Source: Diadema setosum (taxonomy: Eukaryota; Echinodermata; Echinoidea; Diadematoida; Diadematidae). From it: a stretch of 64,000 nt of DNA. A program made the position numbers and the translations under genes. Shown here piece by piece: positions 39,601-52,996 of the stretch (the stretch's first letter is position 1; each line of letters starts with the position of its first letter). The DNA is taken from assembly GCA_033980235.1 (NCBI GenBank), contig CM067075.1, positions 7,656,608 to 7,720,607 of the forward strand. Reading direction: 5' to 3'. The notes beneath the pieces were generated by a model, which had not been told where the DNA came from, ran no database searches, and worked only from the letters and a program-made list of their open reading frames with translations.

Positions 39601-42600
39601 GGCAATATGTATGTATGTGTGTATGTATGTATGTATGTATGTATGTATGTATGTATGTATGTATGTGTGTATGTATGTCTGTATGTATGTATCAGGGAGG
39701 GGAGAGAGAACACATACACTCATCTTGTGACTTTAACTCATCTGAGCCTGGAGTCCATAAATTATCGGTCGTCGCATGGTTATCATTGGCGTCACATGGT
39801 TATTATTGGCGTTTGGTATCGTTTGTGATTACACAATGCTGATATTCCGTGAGAGAACATGGTGTTGTGGACATATTAGCAAACAATATACTAGAACTTG
39901 GTGCATACGTATGATATATTCCACTATCAAGCGATGGCTGAGGTATAATGTATTTGTATCTTGATATCAAAGATGGTGTGGACTGGAACTTCCGTGCAGC
40001 ATTACCTTTGTGTATTAACCACCCTTGCAATAAGCCAAAGCAGTAGCTTGTTTGAGATTTTTGGATTATAGTTATGACATCATGTTTAATACTAACAATA
40101 TTTATACTTCATACAGTATGTCTCTTAATTTTCCTTTTTGGTTTTCCCTTCCTTTTTACAGCGGCAGAAGAGCTCAGTTCCATCTGCCAAGGAGCTCAAG
40201 ACTGCGGGGCCTGCATTTCAGTCAACCCAAACTGTGCTTGGTGTACGACAGACGTGAGTAAATACTTTGTGGTCTGTTATTTTTCTCTCTCTCTGTTATA
40301 TTGTACTCTGGTACTTTCTGTATATTTCTGGTACTTTTCCCCTTCTTCTTCCGGAATCGATACAGCTAGTGATCAGCCTCGTACCGGGTTTGATTTGCGG
40401 AAAGGGTCACATAACAGCTCTCACTTTCTCCTAGCATGCCAATTCTAGGTTTTGTTTAATCTCACAATCATAGAGAACATCAATTATTCTCTGTGATCAG
40501 TTCGACTGATTTCTTGCTGTTCATTTGTTATTGTATAACCGTCTTTGCTGTTGTTGTTTTTGTTGGGGAGGGGTGCAGTGGATGGGAAGAGAAGTGGGAT
40601 AGAGATTGTGTTATTGTGAGTATGTTCTTGTTGATGTTGGATTTGAGTTTGGATTTCTTTTACGTGACAACTGCTTAGCCAACAAAAATCTGGTTGAGCA
40701 TTGGCAACGCTGAAGAGGCTGCCCTGGATTAAAAAAAAAAAACACAAACAATTATTATTATCATCATTAGCAGCAGTAGCAACGGTTCATGTATTATCAT
40801 CATAGGAAAATTATGCGTATGGCTTGGTGCCACGCTGTTGTATCTCTCCACATTATGTACCACACGAAATGTATAGAGGAATGTGCGCCATCGCGCTCGG
40901 CGAAGGCGGCAACATTATCCGGGGGGACGTCATACTTGACATTTTCAACGTCTGAATGGCCATGATCGTGGTGGAAATACGAATGGGAAGACAAAAAAGA
41001 AAAAAAAAATCTCGGATGTGCAATGAGATCCTACACGGGGGACGATATTGAACAGAATGCTCGTGACTATAAATGTATATTCCTAGGCCTAAAACAGTGC
41101 ATAATGGAAGGAGGAGTCGCAGCGTTGGAGTGAGCGGGGTCGCTGAACCCAACGGCAACCTGCGCATATCATGTCTTTAACTACCACTGGCTACTCTATC
41201 GCGTTAGATGGGAATGAATTCTTGACTAACTTCTTGAATTACTTCAGCAGTGCTGGCTACTCTATCGCGTTAGCTTGCAATAATTTCTTGACGATTTCTT
41301 CACTTACTTCAGCAACGACGCAGAGATGATAAAAAAAAAGAAGCATATTAAACGTATGCTGTGGATATGATAGCACCACCCCACCCGACAAGAAGGATGT
41401 ACAGTATGTTGTACAATATTTTGTAAAAGAACGGCGAAGGGAAGAGAGTGTATTGTATACCTCATATATAGATTCCTCTCATCTGATTGGCTAAAAGTGG
41501 AGTCATGAAAATAGCTGTGTCCCATTTTTGATCAAGATGACGTCATGATTTATTGTGCCCGGGGCATAGAATCAACTGTGCCCAGTAGTAAATGGGTTTG
41601 GAGACAGTCGCAACCTCGTACACATAGATCACTCATATGTACGCACCAATGATACGACCGCCGCGCTGTCGATCAGCGTTGATTACGAGTGCTGTAAGAG
41701 AGACTAGAATCTATATTTTCGGTATTTATATTTCGGAATCTATATTTTCGGTATATAAAACAAATAATGACAGCTTGATATTCGGGGCACAGTTGAAATT
41801 ATGTAGGCCCTCGTTGATGTGAAAACCTTAACTATGCCCTCAGCTTCGCTTCGGGCATAGTTACGGTTTTCACATCACCTTGGGCCCATAATTTTAACTG
41901 TGCTCCTCAGAGCAATCATTAATTATATACTGTAAATGACGATGACACCGCATTCCCGTTACACACTGCTTCCGCCATACCACCCTTGTGGATTACAAGC
42001 TACATCCCATAGCGATACCAAGCCAAAACTGAAACAGTCGCCGTCATAATATAAACAAAAGAATAGGTACTCAAACCGATTTGAATAATTGCATTTATAT
42101 GTGTGTATACACCCCCCCACACACACACACACATGCACACACACAACTTTTACACTTGTGTTTCTTAAAGGGAAGGTAAACCCAAAGAGCAATGTGGATT
42201 GAGTGAAAGCAGCAACATTAGTAGAACACATCAGTGAAAGTTTGAGAAAAATCGGACAATCGATGCAAAAGTTATGAATTTTTAAAGTTTTGGTGTTGGA
42301 ACCGCTGGATGAGGAGACTACTAGAGGATATGACGTATGAGTGGACAAAAATACAAAGAAAATATAAAGGATATTCAACAAAAATTCACTTTTCTAGAAT
42401 TATGAAAGAGCAGTGGACCAACCACTTTCAGAAAGCAGGGGGAATAATTGCTACCCTTAACATATGTCAATATCAAGTTGATGGAATTTGTAATTTTCAT
42501 GAAAAATGGATTTTTGTAGTATTTTCTTTATATTTTCTTGATATTGTAGTCCACTCATACGTCATAACCTCTAGTAGTCTCCTCATCCAGCGGTTCCAAC

Positions 42601-45600
42601 ACCAAAACTTTAAAAATTCATAACTTTTGCATCGATTGTCCGATTTTTTTCAAACTTTCACTGATGTGTTCTACTAATGTTTCACTCAATCCACATTGTT
42701 CTTGGGGTTTATCTTCCCTTTAACCCCGGACTTTCTCTGACCCAGGACTATCGTTAGTCCCGTACCAATTTTTTCAGCTTTTTACACTCACCAATTAGTC
42801 CTGTACTATCTCTTGTCCGGGGCTAAGGAGAAAACTGACCTTTTTACACTCGTATTTCTTAGCCCCGGACTTTCCAAACCACATGAATATTCATAATTAC
42901 GCTGTGTACTGTACACGTACACGCACGCACCGGCAGCACTTGATTACCTCGTTTCTGATTGGTCAGTGAGGGTCGGACTTCGTCTCCGTCGCTTAGCCCA
43001 GGATTATTTTTTCGTTCTGTTTACACTCACTTCCTTGGCACCGCAATTGCGGTGCTAACCCCTGCTATTTTGCAGGGCCAGATAGTACCGTACTATCGGT
43101 GGGGCTAGCCCACTTTGGCAAAAACGAGTGTAAACAGAAAGTGGGCTAAGGATAGTCCCGTACCAACGGTGGGGCTAAGGCCCCCCCCCCCCCCCCCCCC
43201 CTTAGCCCCACCGTTGGTCCGGGGCTAAGCAAAATTTTACAAGTGTAAAAAGCCCTTTAGAGGTTCACGACGAAACAACAGTCAGACTCACTGGCTGTAT
43301 TCTGTAAGTCAGCTTGTGGTTTCACGTCGTATTTATAAACGATACCCTGACATTTTCTTAAAATAATTCATTGTCTCGCGTCACTTTCCAAGAAGTGCGT
43401 TGCTGTCGTCACTGAGATGTGCAACATTCGCTTTTTGTGCTGGTTGCTTGTTGCTTGGTTCATTCTTGAGACCATGGCACACTATACGAGTTATTCCGTC
43501 GCACGACTTACCGACTTTGGATCTGAAATAAACAAGCGTATTCTGAGGCGATTTTGTGATTTATTTCGGATCCAAAGTCGGTCAGTCGTGCGACCGAAAG
43601 TCGTATAGTGTGCGATGGGCTTAAAACGTGAATGCGATTTTTTTCTCTCTCTCTTCGTCCCTCATGTACCTAACTGTCATTCCTATCGTTTGCCAACACT
43701 TCCGCGTACTCAGCTTCTAATGCATTTTCGCTAACATCCGGGATAGGATATCGTATCACTGTCAAAGTGATGATACAACCTCCAGCGTCATCACGGATAC
43801 TTCCTGTCAGTGTTTTGACAGCTTTTAACATAAAGTGCACACGGGAATGCTATTGAATGAATAACCCATGTCACTGTAGTTAACAGCGGAAAGTGACAAC
43901 CTGCCGTTTTTGCGTACACGTCAGGTGTCATATCACGCCATGATTGGACGTTCACTTGCGATTGCTGTACATAGAGCTCATGCGCGTATCAGTGGCTAGG
44001 GACGATGCTATTGAACTCCGCAGCGTTGACTTGTTAAACTACCTCACCTCCCATGCAAGTGAATGCGAGGAGTGATCATACGATAGATACATATCTTCCC
44101 GTGAGTCCATCTTACCACACTTATCCTCCATCTCGTCATGCAAACGACTTGCTAAGGACCTGGCGTGCTTCAAGGAATGGTACAGTTTTGGTTGAGATGG
44201 GTATTGAGGTTTCCTGCATTTTTTTTTTATGATTTTTTTTTTTTTTTTAGATAATGAGAAACGCCTTTTGGAATATGAAAGAGAATATAATTCTAAGTGG
44301 AATTCAAAGTTTATTTGACCAAAATCGGTTTTGAACTGGCTGAGAAATTCAAAACAAAGCCCTCCTAATAAAAGGTGGGACCCAGCTTTCATTAGGAGCG
44401 CTTTGTTTTACTTTGTTTTTGATATCTCAGCCATTTCATAACCGATTTTCATCGAATATACTTTGAATTCCTCTTAGAATTGTATGCTTTTTAGATTTTT
44501 TTCTGAAGTGGTTTCTATTTTTTTTTTGCAAAAAATTTAAAAGCTGAATTTTTACCTCAACCAAGACTATACCATCCCCTTAACCGTCATCAGTTCACAC
44601 GTATCATTTTATGAAGGCCAATCTCTATACAGTCAGACACCATACCATTGTGATATGTTGCTCTCGGTGGGTTTAGAGTATCGCGAGAAGATGACATATT
44701 TTGTTGATCAGCTTTGCTGAAGATTCCACGAACGGAAATAAACTCAGCTGGGTTATTTTTTGTACCCTTCAGCGGCGAGATGGAGAGGAAAGGAAGAAAA
44801 AAAGAGGCGGGAGATTTATATCCTTAATGCACTTCGTATTGCTTCTCAAAAGCCTGGTATATCCATTCGTCCATCGTTCGATGTGTCCATGGTAACGGAT
44901 GACGCTAGGGACATTTTTCAATCATGAATAGACGCCCATTTCTCCCTCTCCCTCCAATGCCCTCTCCCTCTCCATCTCTCACTCTCCGCCTCTCCCTGTC
45001 CCTCTCAGAAAAGCAGAAGTTCTTGAGAAGTCAGATGAAGAGGCGGTGTGAGAGGATATGTGGGATGTTCAATGCCCAAAGGCTGTTGAAAGGGGGGAAA
45101 TCCATATCCACAGATTGGTTTCCAGGGGGTGGATTGATCGTAATGGAGGACACTGGCAAGAAACAGGTGGCCAGTCTTAACGGCAATATCCTCTTCCCAT
45201 GGTCGAGAGGCATCGTTTGCCGATTGGATTTGGCGCCAACTTCACACACTTCTCTCTCAAAAGGAGTGAAGGGAGAGGGGCATAATAGAGATGAGAGTTG
45301 ATGTAAATGTTTCACTACTGCGGTCTTTTGATCTGTCTTTAATTTATAGAGCTGAAATCGCAGTAGCAATTAACCTTTACATCGTGACCATAGTCTTCCT
45401 TTCCAACGCCATTTGGTTTGACAAAGTGACATTCATCAGAGGCTGTATGCCATCATAGGGCAAGCTGTTCAATATTTGAATACGATGGCTAGACACGAAC
45501 GCAGGGAATGTCTGCGCCTCTCGCAGATAAATAACGTAAAATGACTTTAAAGCACCGCCTTTTTACCACTCTCGAAGAAATTTTGCCTAATTCTAGCAGG

Positions 45601-48600
45601 GGAATATCAAGAAAATTCTACATATTTTCACTTATCTAGCAAAATTATTTGATTTACACAGGGAGGTGGAAGACAGACTGTGTTCCACCTCCATGATTTA
45701 CTTCTTTCAAAAAGCAGGGAGAATTATATTATCCTTAACATAATATGTCAGTAACAAGTAGATGGAATATGTACTTTTCAAGAGAAATTAAAATTTGGGG
45801 ATAATGTTGTAGTGGTCTCCTTATTCAGTGATGACTGCACCGATACTTTAAAAATGCAGAACTTTTGAATCAATATTGCCCGATTTTTCTCAAACATTCA
45901 GTGATTTTTTTTTCTATGCTGAAATTGTTGTTTCACTCAATCCACATTTGTATTTTGGCTTTGGTTTCCTTGTTCCCATCCGAGTTTTTGTTTGTTTGTT
46001 TGTTTTAATGAGAAATACACAGTCATCTACTTGTTTCCATATATGTGTTTATGGTGACATATTTCACCCCTTCCTTCCGAAGGAGGTCAGTCACATCATG
46101 TTAAACACTAAAAGGAGAAATATGTGGAATTTTCTTTTCATTTTCTCAACATCATGCTTATTACTGTGACTTCACGAACTGCTGTAGAATTCATATCCAG
46201 CGAGGACGGTGTATAGATTTGCCAAACTTTAAAGGTAGGGAATCCCATTTGCATGCCTTAAATGAAGAGTTGTATAAATACAGTGGTATGTTGAAGAGAG
46301 TATCATTTTAGAAACTCCCATAAAGTATTGAAAGTGGAAGGTAACATTTAGTACATTTTTATTGACCGTTAGATTTTGAATTGAATTTTTTTCGGGGCTC
46401 ACCGTAAATTCCAGTACATTACTAGGCTACCTTTGCAGACCCATGCACTGCATGTGTGTCCATCATGTATATTTTGTGAAGAAAGTTCATCAAAACTTAC
46501 AAACATTTCTATATACATTCTTGCCACACACTCTCTATGTTATTACATCAGCTCTTATACTTTTAGATTTGTGTTTATAGATAAAAAAAAAAATACAGAA
46601 GACTGCAACAAAAAGGCTTAAGTGTGGCTGACACACAGAATTACTGAGTAGTTGAGTTTTGTGCATTATTCAAATTGTAGATAACTGTTGACTTCCAAAT
46701 TTCTCAGCAGTGGCCTGAACAAGTCCCCTGAGGTTCACAGTTAATGTTTTGCTGCATTTTGGGAGGTCTGTAAAAGGTATCCCCTACCTTTAAAAATCCG
46801 TATAGCTTGTCAATGGATCGCCGGCTTTTCCTCAAACTCTCTGTTTTTTAGTATAATGCAAAGGAATAATGTCGGAAGTCGTGATCGAAGAAGGGGCCGG
46901 TTTAAGGAAAAAAAAAACAACGACAATAGAATTATGGAGGACATGTGTGGTGAGCTAAGTTAGGAGGCGAGATTCTAAAATGTCTTCAAAACTTCAAAAT
47001 GTACCCGTGGTATAGTCGTCGTCTTAAGTCTGGAGGGACGCAAAGTTTACGACGCGGGCGTCTACGCGCTGAGTTCGGATCTGTCCATTACCATCGAGGG
47101 GCCAGCATCACATTGACAACTTCAAACAGTCAACTTCATGATTTTTCTCGTGCCGGATGAGTTTACTGAAGTTAAATGCATCCGTGTTCGCATCATCTGT
47201 TGGGCTAATATTGTGTCACTGCTCCTCATGTCAGTCCGTTGACGTCCTACGCTCGCTCCCTCTTCGCCGCTGTGTTTGCACTCTCGTCGATGTCGATCGG
47301 TGATCACCCACTCGTCTGGCCGCCTCACCATAATCTTTGTTCAAGACGTTGCCTTTCTTGTCCGTTTTTATTGTTTTTCTTTTTTAAAATTCCCATTACT
47401 TCGGCATCTGTAACAAACGCGTCGCATGTATGTGCAGCGGTTCGTGTTGTTGTTTTTTTTTTCGGAAGGCTGTCAGTTACACATCCTATAATCACATCAA
47501 GTAATATTTTGCAGTTTGACGTAACAGATTTGAGAAGGGACAGAAAAGAAAGCAAAAATAAGAAGGTAAACAAGTCTGGACGTCAGGCTAGTCGCAACAT
47601 CTTCGGCGACAGAACTGATCAACTCAACGAGTGATCGATATGTATACTAGGCAGACAGTAAAAGGAAAGTGTCAATCACTTTCACGGCGGTTTCTGTAGG
47701 CTTTTTTTTTTTTCAGGGAAGTTAAACCACTTTCTGTTCATGACTGCAATACGACGCACCATGTTCACGTTGTCAATCTACTTCCCTCCATTCCCCACCT
47801 ACCCTACACACAGTATACATACACACGTACAACACACACCAATCTTCTGTAAAGCAAGTAGTTTTTATGATGTATACCTTTCTTAGGTGACAGGGGAACA
47901 ATTTGTTTGTATGAACAGGAGCAACAAGTATGTAAAAAAAATCTCCCTCTCTGTCTCTCTGTTTCTACCACTTCTAGCACGAAAATAAATTGGAAAATAG
48001 ATAGATAAATTGATATAAAGATTTTGATGACAAAAGGGTTAACGCCATTCTTATTGATTGGAGATATTTTTTTTATTGAAGCTGACGAAAAACAAGGAAA
48101 ATAATGAGAAGATATGAAATATTTTACTCCATAATTTCAAGAATGTGCCTTGTTATGTGGCAAGTGAGGCATCAGATGGACTATTTCTAAGAACGACACT
48201 TAACACGTTTTGCTGCCAAACTCTTCATATTTTTGTTTATGAATAAACGCATAAGTATTTAGAACGTCTACGTATCACCAGTTGCGCCCAGCTTCTGTTG
48301 ATATGTAAAGCAGTCGTTTGTTTGATTTTTTCCCCGCGTACATCCGTCCTTCTAATCTACTGGATACGGATGATTTCATTGTTATTGTCGTCCTGTCATT
48401 AATTTGTTTGATTGCGTAAAGAGTGAGTGAGGGATTGGACACGGCTGAAATAGAACACGGCATATGACGCACGAACTTTTCCACGAATCATATTACACAG
48501 GTCCCTTCAGAATTATCACTGTGTCGGAAATTATGTAACGAGATCAGTGCACACTTTGAAGTGTACAGCCTAAGACATCGTTTGTCCATAGTGACAACGC

Positions 48601-48929
48601 TCCAGGAATTAACCATTAAACCAAATCGCATTATGTTCCGACTATAATTATGTATATGAGAAAGCGAGAATGTTGAGAGCAAGTCCTACTCCAGTCCTCT
48701 GACATTACACTCAACCGTCATGACAGAGCCTTGTTGAGATTACTTCCTTGTTCTGCGGTTTCTTCCTTATCGTGATTACTAAGCTGCCAGAAGTAATTTT
48801 TTATGTTGTATGTCATTGTTTCTTATTTCTATGTTGGGAATGTTGGGACAGATAGTTGTTGTTGTTTTGATATATGTATATACAGTATATGTATGCATGG
48901 TTCTGTGCGTGTATGTTCTGATTTGTGTG

Positions 48930-48976
<47 letters not shown>

Positions 48977-50022
48977 CCCCTCCGCCTCCCCCTACCCCCC
49001 CCCCAAAAAAAATGGACCCCATGGAAGACCAGCTAACAGTGGCTAATGCAGCTGAATATGAGCTGTACAGCCATCTTGTCAGATGGAAAATGAAAACAAA
49101 CAACAAACAAACTTCTCTCAACTTCAAGTACTGACTTTACAGTTCTACATAATAGGCCTACTTTCATAAATGATAATTGTTTCCAAACATTATTAAATGG
49201 TAATAAATGGAAAATAGATACCACGATCCTTTAGTTTTTGATTTTTTGCTGGTAATTTCACTGTGCTAATCATTCGTAATAGATATTGTGATGACTGATA
49301 TGACAACGGCTGCCAGAGATTGTTCCTTGATTGCTGGTTGACACAAACTTCCCACGACTATTGTAGTCAATAATTCATGTTCTCAGATTATTGATTTTGG
49401 TGTTGATATAGTAATTATGATTATAATGCATATTACTATTTACTATAGGCATTATAATTGATGTTTATAATCAATTTGATGCTGGCATTGATATCGATGA
49501 TTCATTGTTCGCTAAACAAAACGAACGAACAAACAAACAAATACCATGATTGCAATTTGCTTTCTACCAACATAACAGTACGACATAATCGTCAAGATTC
49601 GTAGTCTGATTCAAGATGAAGAAATTTTACATTCGACAGAAATCAGCAGTAAATGGGCACTGACAATTTAAAGCGCACGGAAGCCACATATTAATTATCA
49701 TATATCAGTAGGCACCTGCTTATGTAACCATGGTAACCCAAATTATCTCTTCTCTCTGTTTCATTTTACTTATTGCAGGTCTTCACTGGTCGCCGGTGCG
49801 ATACGCTTCAACAGTTGCAAAGTGGAGGATGCACAAATATAACGAACCCAGAAACCGTTAAAGAAACTCCAAGGGTAACGTTATAGTTATCGTTGCTGTC
49901 ATTGTTTTTACTAGTGATGTTATGATAATGATGATGATGACAATGATGATGATGATGATGATTGGTATTATTATTATCATTATTATTGTTATTATTATCA
50001 TTGTTATCATTATTATCATTAA

Positions 50023-50079
<57 letters not shown>

Positions 50080-51390
50080 CATTTGTATTATTATTATTGT
50101 TATTATTATCATTATTATGATTATCATTTTCATTATCATCCTTATCATCATCATCATAGTAATAGTAGTAGTAGAAGTAGTAGTAATAGCAGTAGTAGTA
50201 GTATAGTAGTAGTAATAGTAGAAGTTGTGGTTGTGATATTAGCAGCTGTTGCTGTGGTATTATCGGTAGAAGCAGTAGCAGTACAAGCAGTAGTTGTTTC
50301 ATTATGATCATCGTCATCCGTGTTATCACTATTTTCACTATTCACATCATAATGGATTTAAATAGACGCTCTAGATGAAATTTATCAGAACATTTACGTA
50401 GTGCCGAGTACTGATACGGGAAATTAGATAATTTATATGAATGTTTATGACTTAAAGGGATTGTATAGTATTGATGGGGATGAGGAATGAGCATATAACT
50501 TTTTTGCAAGATACTGAAAACCCGCTTATGAAATATTACAGAGCATACCATTCTAAGAGAAATTCAAAGTTTATTTGATGAAAATCGGTTTTGTAATGGC
50601 TGAGATATCCACAAACGAAGTGAATCAAAGAGATACTAATAAAAGGTGGGTCCCACCTGTTATTAGCATCGCTTGTTTTGGTTATCTCAGCAGTCTCAAA
50701 ACAAATTTTCTTCAAATGAACATTGAATTTCTTTGAAATTACATGCTCTTTCATATTTCATAAGAGGTTTCCCATTATCTCACAAAAATAAAAACTATGC
50801 CATCCCTTTAAGGTCTTGGTCTTGTTAACTTGTCTAGCGTTACACGAGTTTAAGGAAGTATATTCCATTCCGTGGCTGCTTAGCTTTCCTCACTGAAAAC
50901 CGGACAGACTTGCAGGCACTCTCTAAATTCTGTAGATTGAGATTAGAGATAAATCCCAAATTAGACTGAAAAATCTCAGTCTAGTAGATTTAGAAGTCAA
51001 GCATTTTCCCATTGTAATTTTGGATTGGTCCCTCACCACCATGACCACAATCATATAGATCGATTTCCAATCTTTGGAATTTACACAGCAGGAGGACACG
51101 TTGGTATCACGTACGAAGAGGCAAGACTTTTGTTGATAAATCAAGTGATCTAAAGCGTGTGCAGAAGAATATGCTAAAAACACATTCATGCCTCCACCAA
51201 AGTAGCACTTGACCCAAGTAACCCAATGAACGGGCAAGGGAGACACACCCATTTTTGAAGTGATTATTGTTTGACGCTCAACACATCGAAAGCGCTAGTA
51301 AGCTTTCACTCAAGTGGCACTATGTTTTTAGCGAGATTGAATTTCTCTTTCGCCCTTTCTTCCTTTAACTCTCCATCTGTCTCTCCCTCT

Positions 51391-51485
<95 letters not shown>

Positions 51486-51825
51486 TATGAAGAGTTTGTT
51501 CGCAAAAACCGATAAGTCCATTTTTGAAGATTTGAAGTACGATCTCTGTCATAAAGTACAAAATAATACCTTTTTAATGATATATTGGTCACTATATATA
51601 AAGGTATATTTTTGAAATTATGGATAAAAGAAGCAAAAATTTTCTTATTATTCTCTTTATTTTTCTTGACCTTTAATCGCAAATATCTCCATTTGACAAA
51701 TATGAACTTATCGGTTTTTTCAAACAAACTCTTCATATAATGTTTAGATTAAATATAGATATACAGAGAGATAGATGGACATGATAGACGATAGACGAGT
51801 ATATCTGTATTTGTGTTTGTGATAT

Positions 51826-51883
<58 letters not shown>

Positions 51884-51893
51884 GGATGGATAT

Positions 51894-51949
<56 letters not shown>

Positions 51950-52054
51950 GAGAGAGAGAAAAGAGTGGAGAAAGAACTAAAAGCAACAATAACGCAGAGG
52001 GGAGATAACTGCATGTGACAAACTCTCGAAGATCCAGTGATAGCGACGACAACC

Positions 52055-52099
<45 letters not shown>

Positions 52100-52864
52100 T
52101 CTCGTCTCTTACGGCTGATAGATGGTCGCTGATATTGGCACCTCGGTTTGGCGCGGCAAAAAATATACCTTCGTCGGTGATGGATTAATCCACGCAGCTC
52201 GAGCGTCAAACCCCTGCGAAAGAGACGCAGGTGTGAGGGAAGAAGATAAAGATGCAGTCCCGAACGAGCGCTTCCTGAGCACGGAGCATGCGAGTCCTTC
52301 TTGAGACTATAAGAACACTCGGATATGCTCGGATTTACAGTATGCAACGAAACGAAGGCATAGCCAGCCCACGGCTAATGCGAATAAATCCTCGAGGTAT
52401 AAACAGAGTCCGTCGTGAAAGAAAGAGCGCGTGTGCTATTGAAATGGAAGATAAATACGAGATGAAATCTGAGAAGCAAAGAAATAATCAGATGTTGTTC
52501 GTTGTTTATACTGCTATAATATCTCCTGGCCATAATGCACCAGTTACTGCTTATACTAAAGAGGTAGGCCTAGTAGGCGAGTCTCGCCTTGTATCTCCTT
52601 GCTTACATTGTTTTACTATTTCGACTACTCTTACTGCTACTGCAAGGCCTACTACTTCTACTTCTACTGCTGATGCCACTGTACATGTATTACTATATCC
52701 TACTACTAGTATTAATGCTACTACTATTACTACTACTGCTACTAGTACTATTGCTACAACTACTATTACTACCACTACTACTACTACTACTACTAGTATT
52801 AATGCTACTACTATTACTACTATTACTACTACTGCTACTAGTACTATTGCTACAACTACTATTA

Positions 52865-52903
<39 letters not shown>

Positions 52904-52933
52904 ATAGTAGTATTACTACTTCTACTACTACTA

Positions 52934-52996
<63 letters not shown>

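Larger units (their letters stand above)
30676..40161 (+). other. Integrin beta intron 1 (about 9.5 kb)
   Basis: Phase 1 intron with donor gtaag and acceptor acag. It holds a ~300-bp tandem duplication interrupted by a 1.03-kb element, palindromic and TTAA-flanked repeats, an AT-rich microsatellite near 33.55 kb and a TATG array at 39.6 kb. No other coding segment was recognised. Confidence 0.9.
40254..49778 (+). other. Integrin beta intron 2 (about 9.5 kb)
   Basis: Phase 0 intron. It carries hairpin elements at 41784-41906 and 43472-43619, an element rich in CCCCGGAC blocks at 42.8-43.26 kb, and several TTAA-type elements including a nested pair at 46.0-46.9 kb. A CA array lies at 48.94 kb. 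The stretch 46900-48900 shows nothing recognisable apart from short T tracts. Confidence 0.9.

Noticed and set aside
49808..50338. 176-codon minus-strand frame rich in Asn, His and Ile
   Set aside because: It is a translation of ATT/ATC triplet repeats inside integrin intron 3; other frames over the same DNA are open too.
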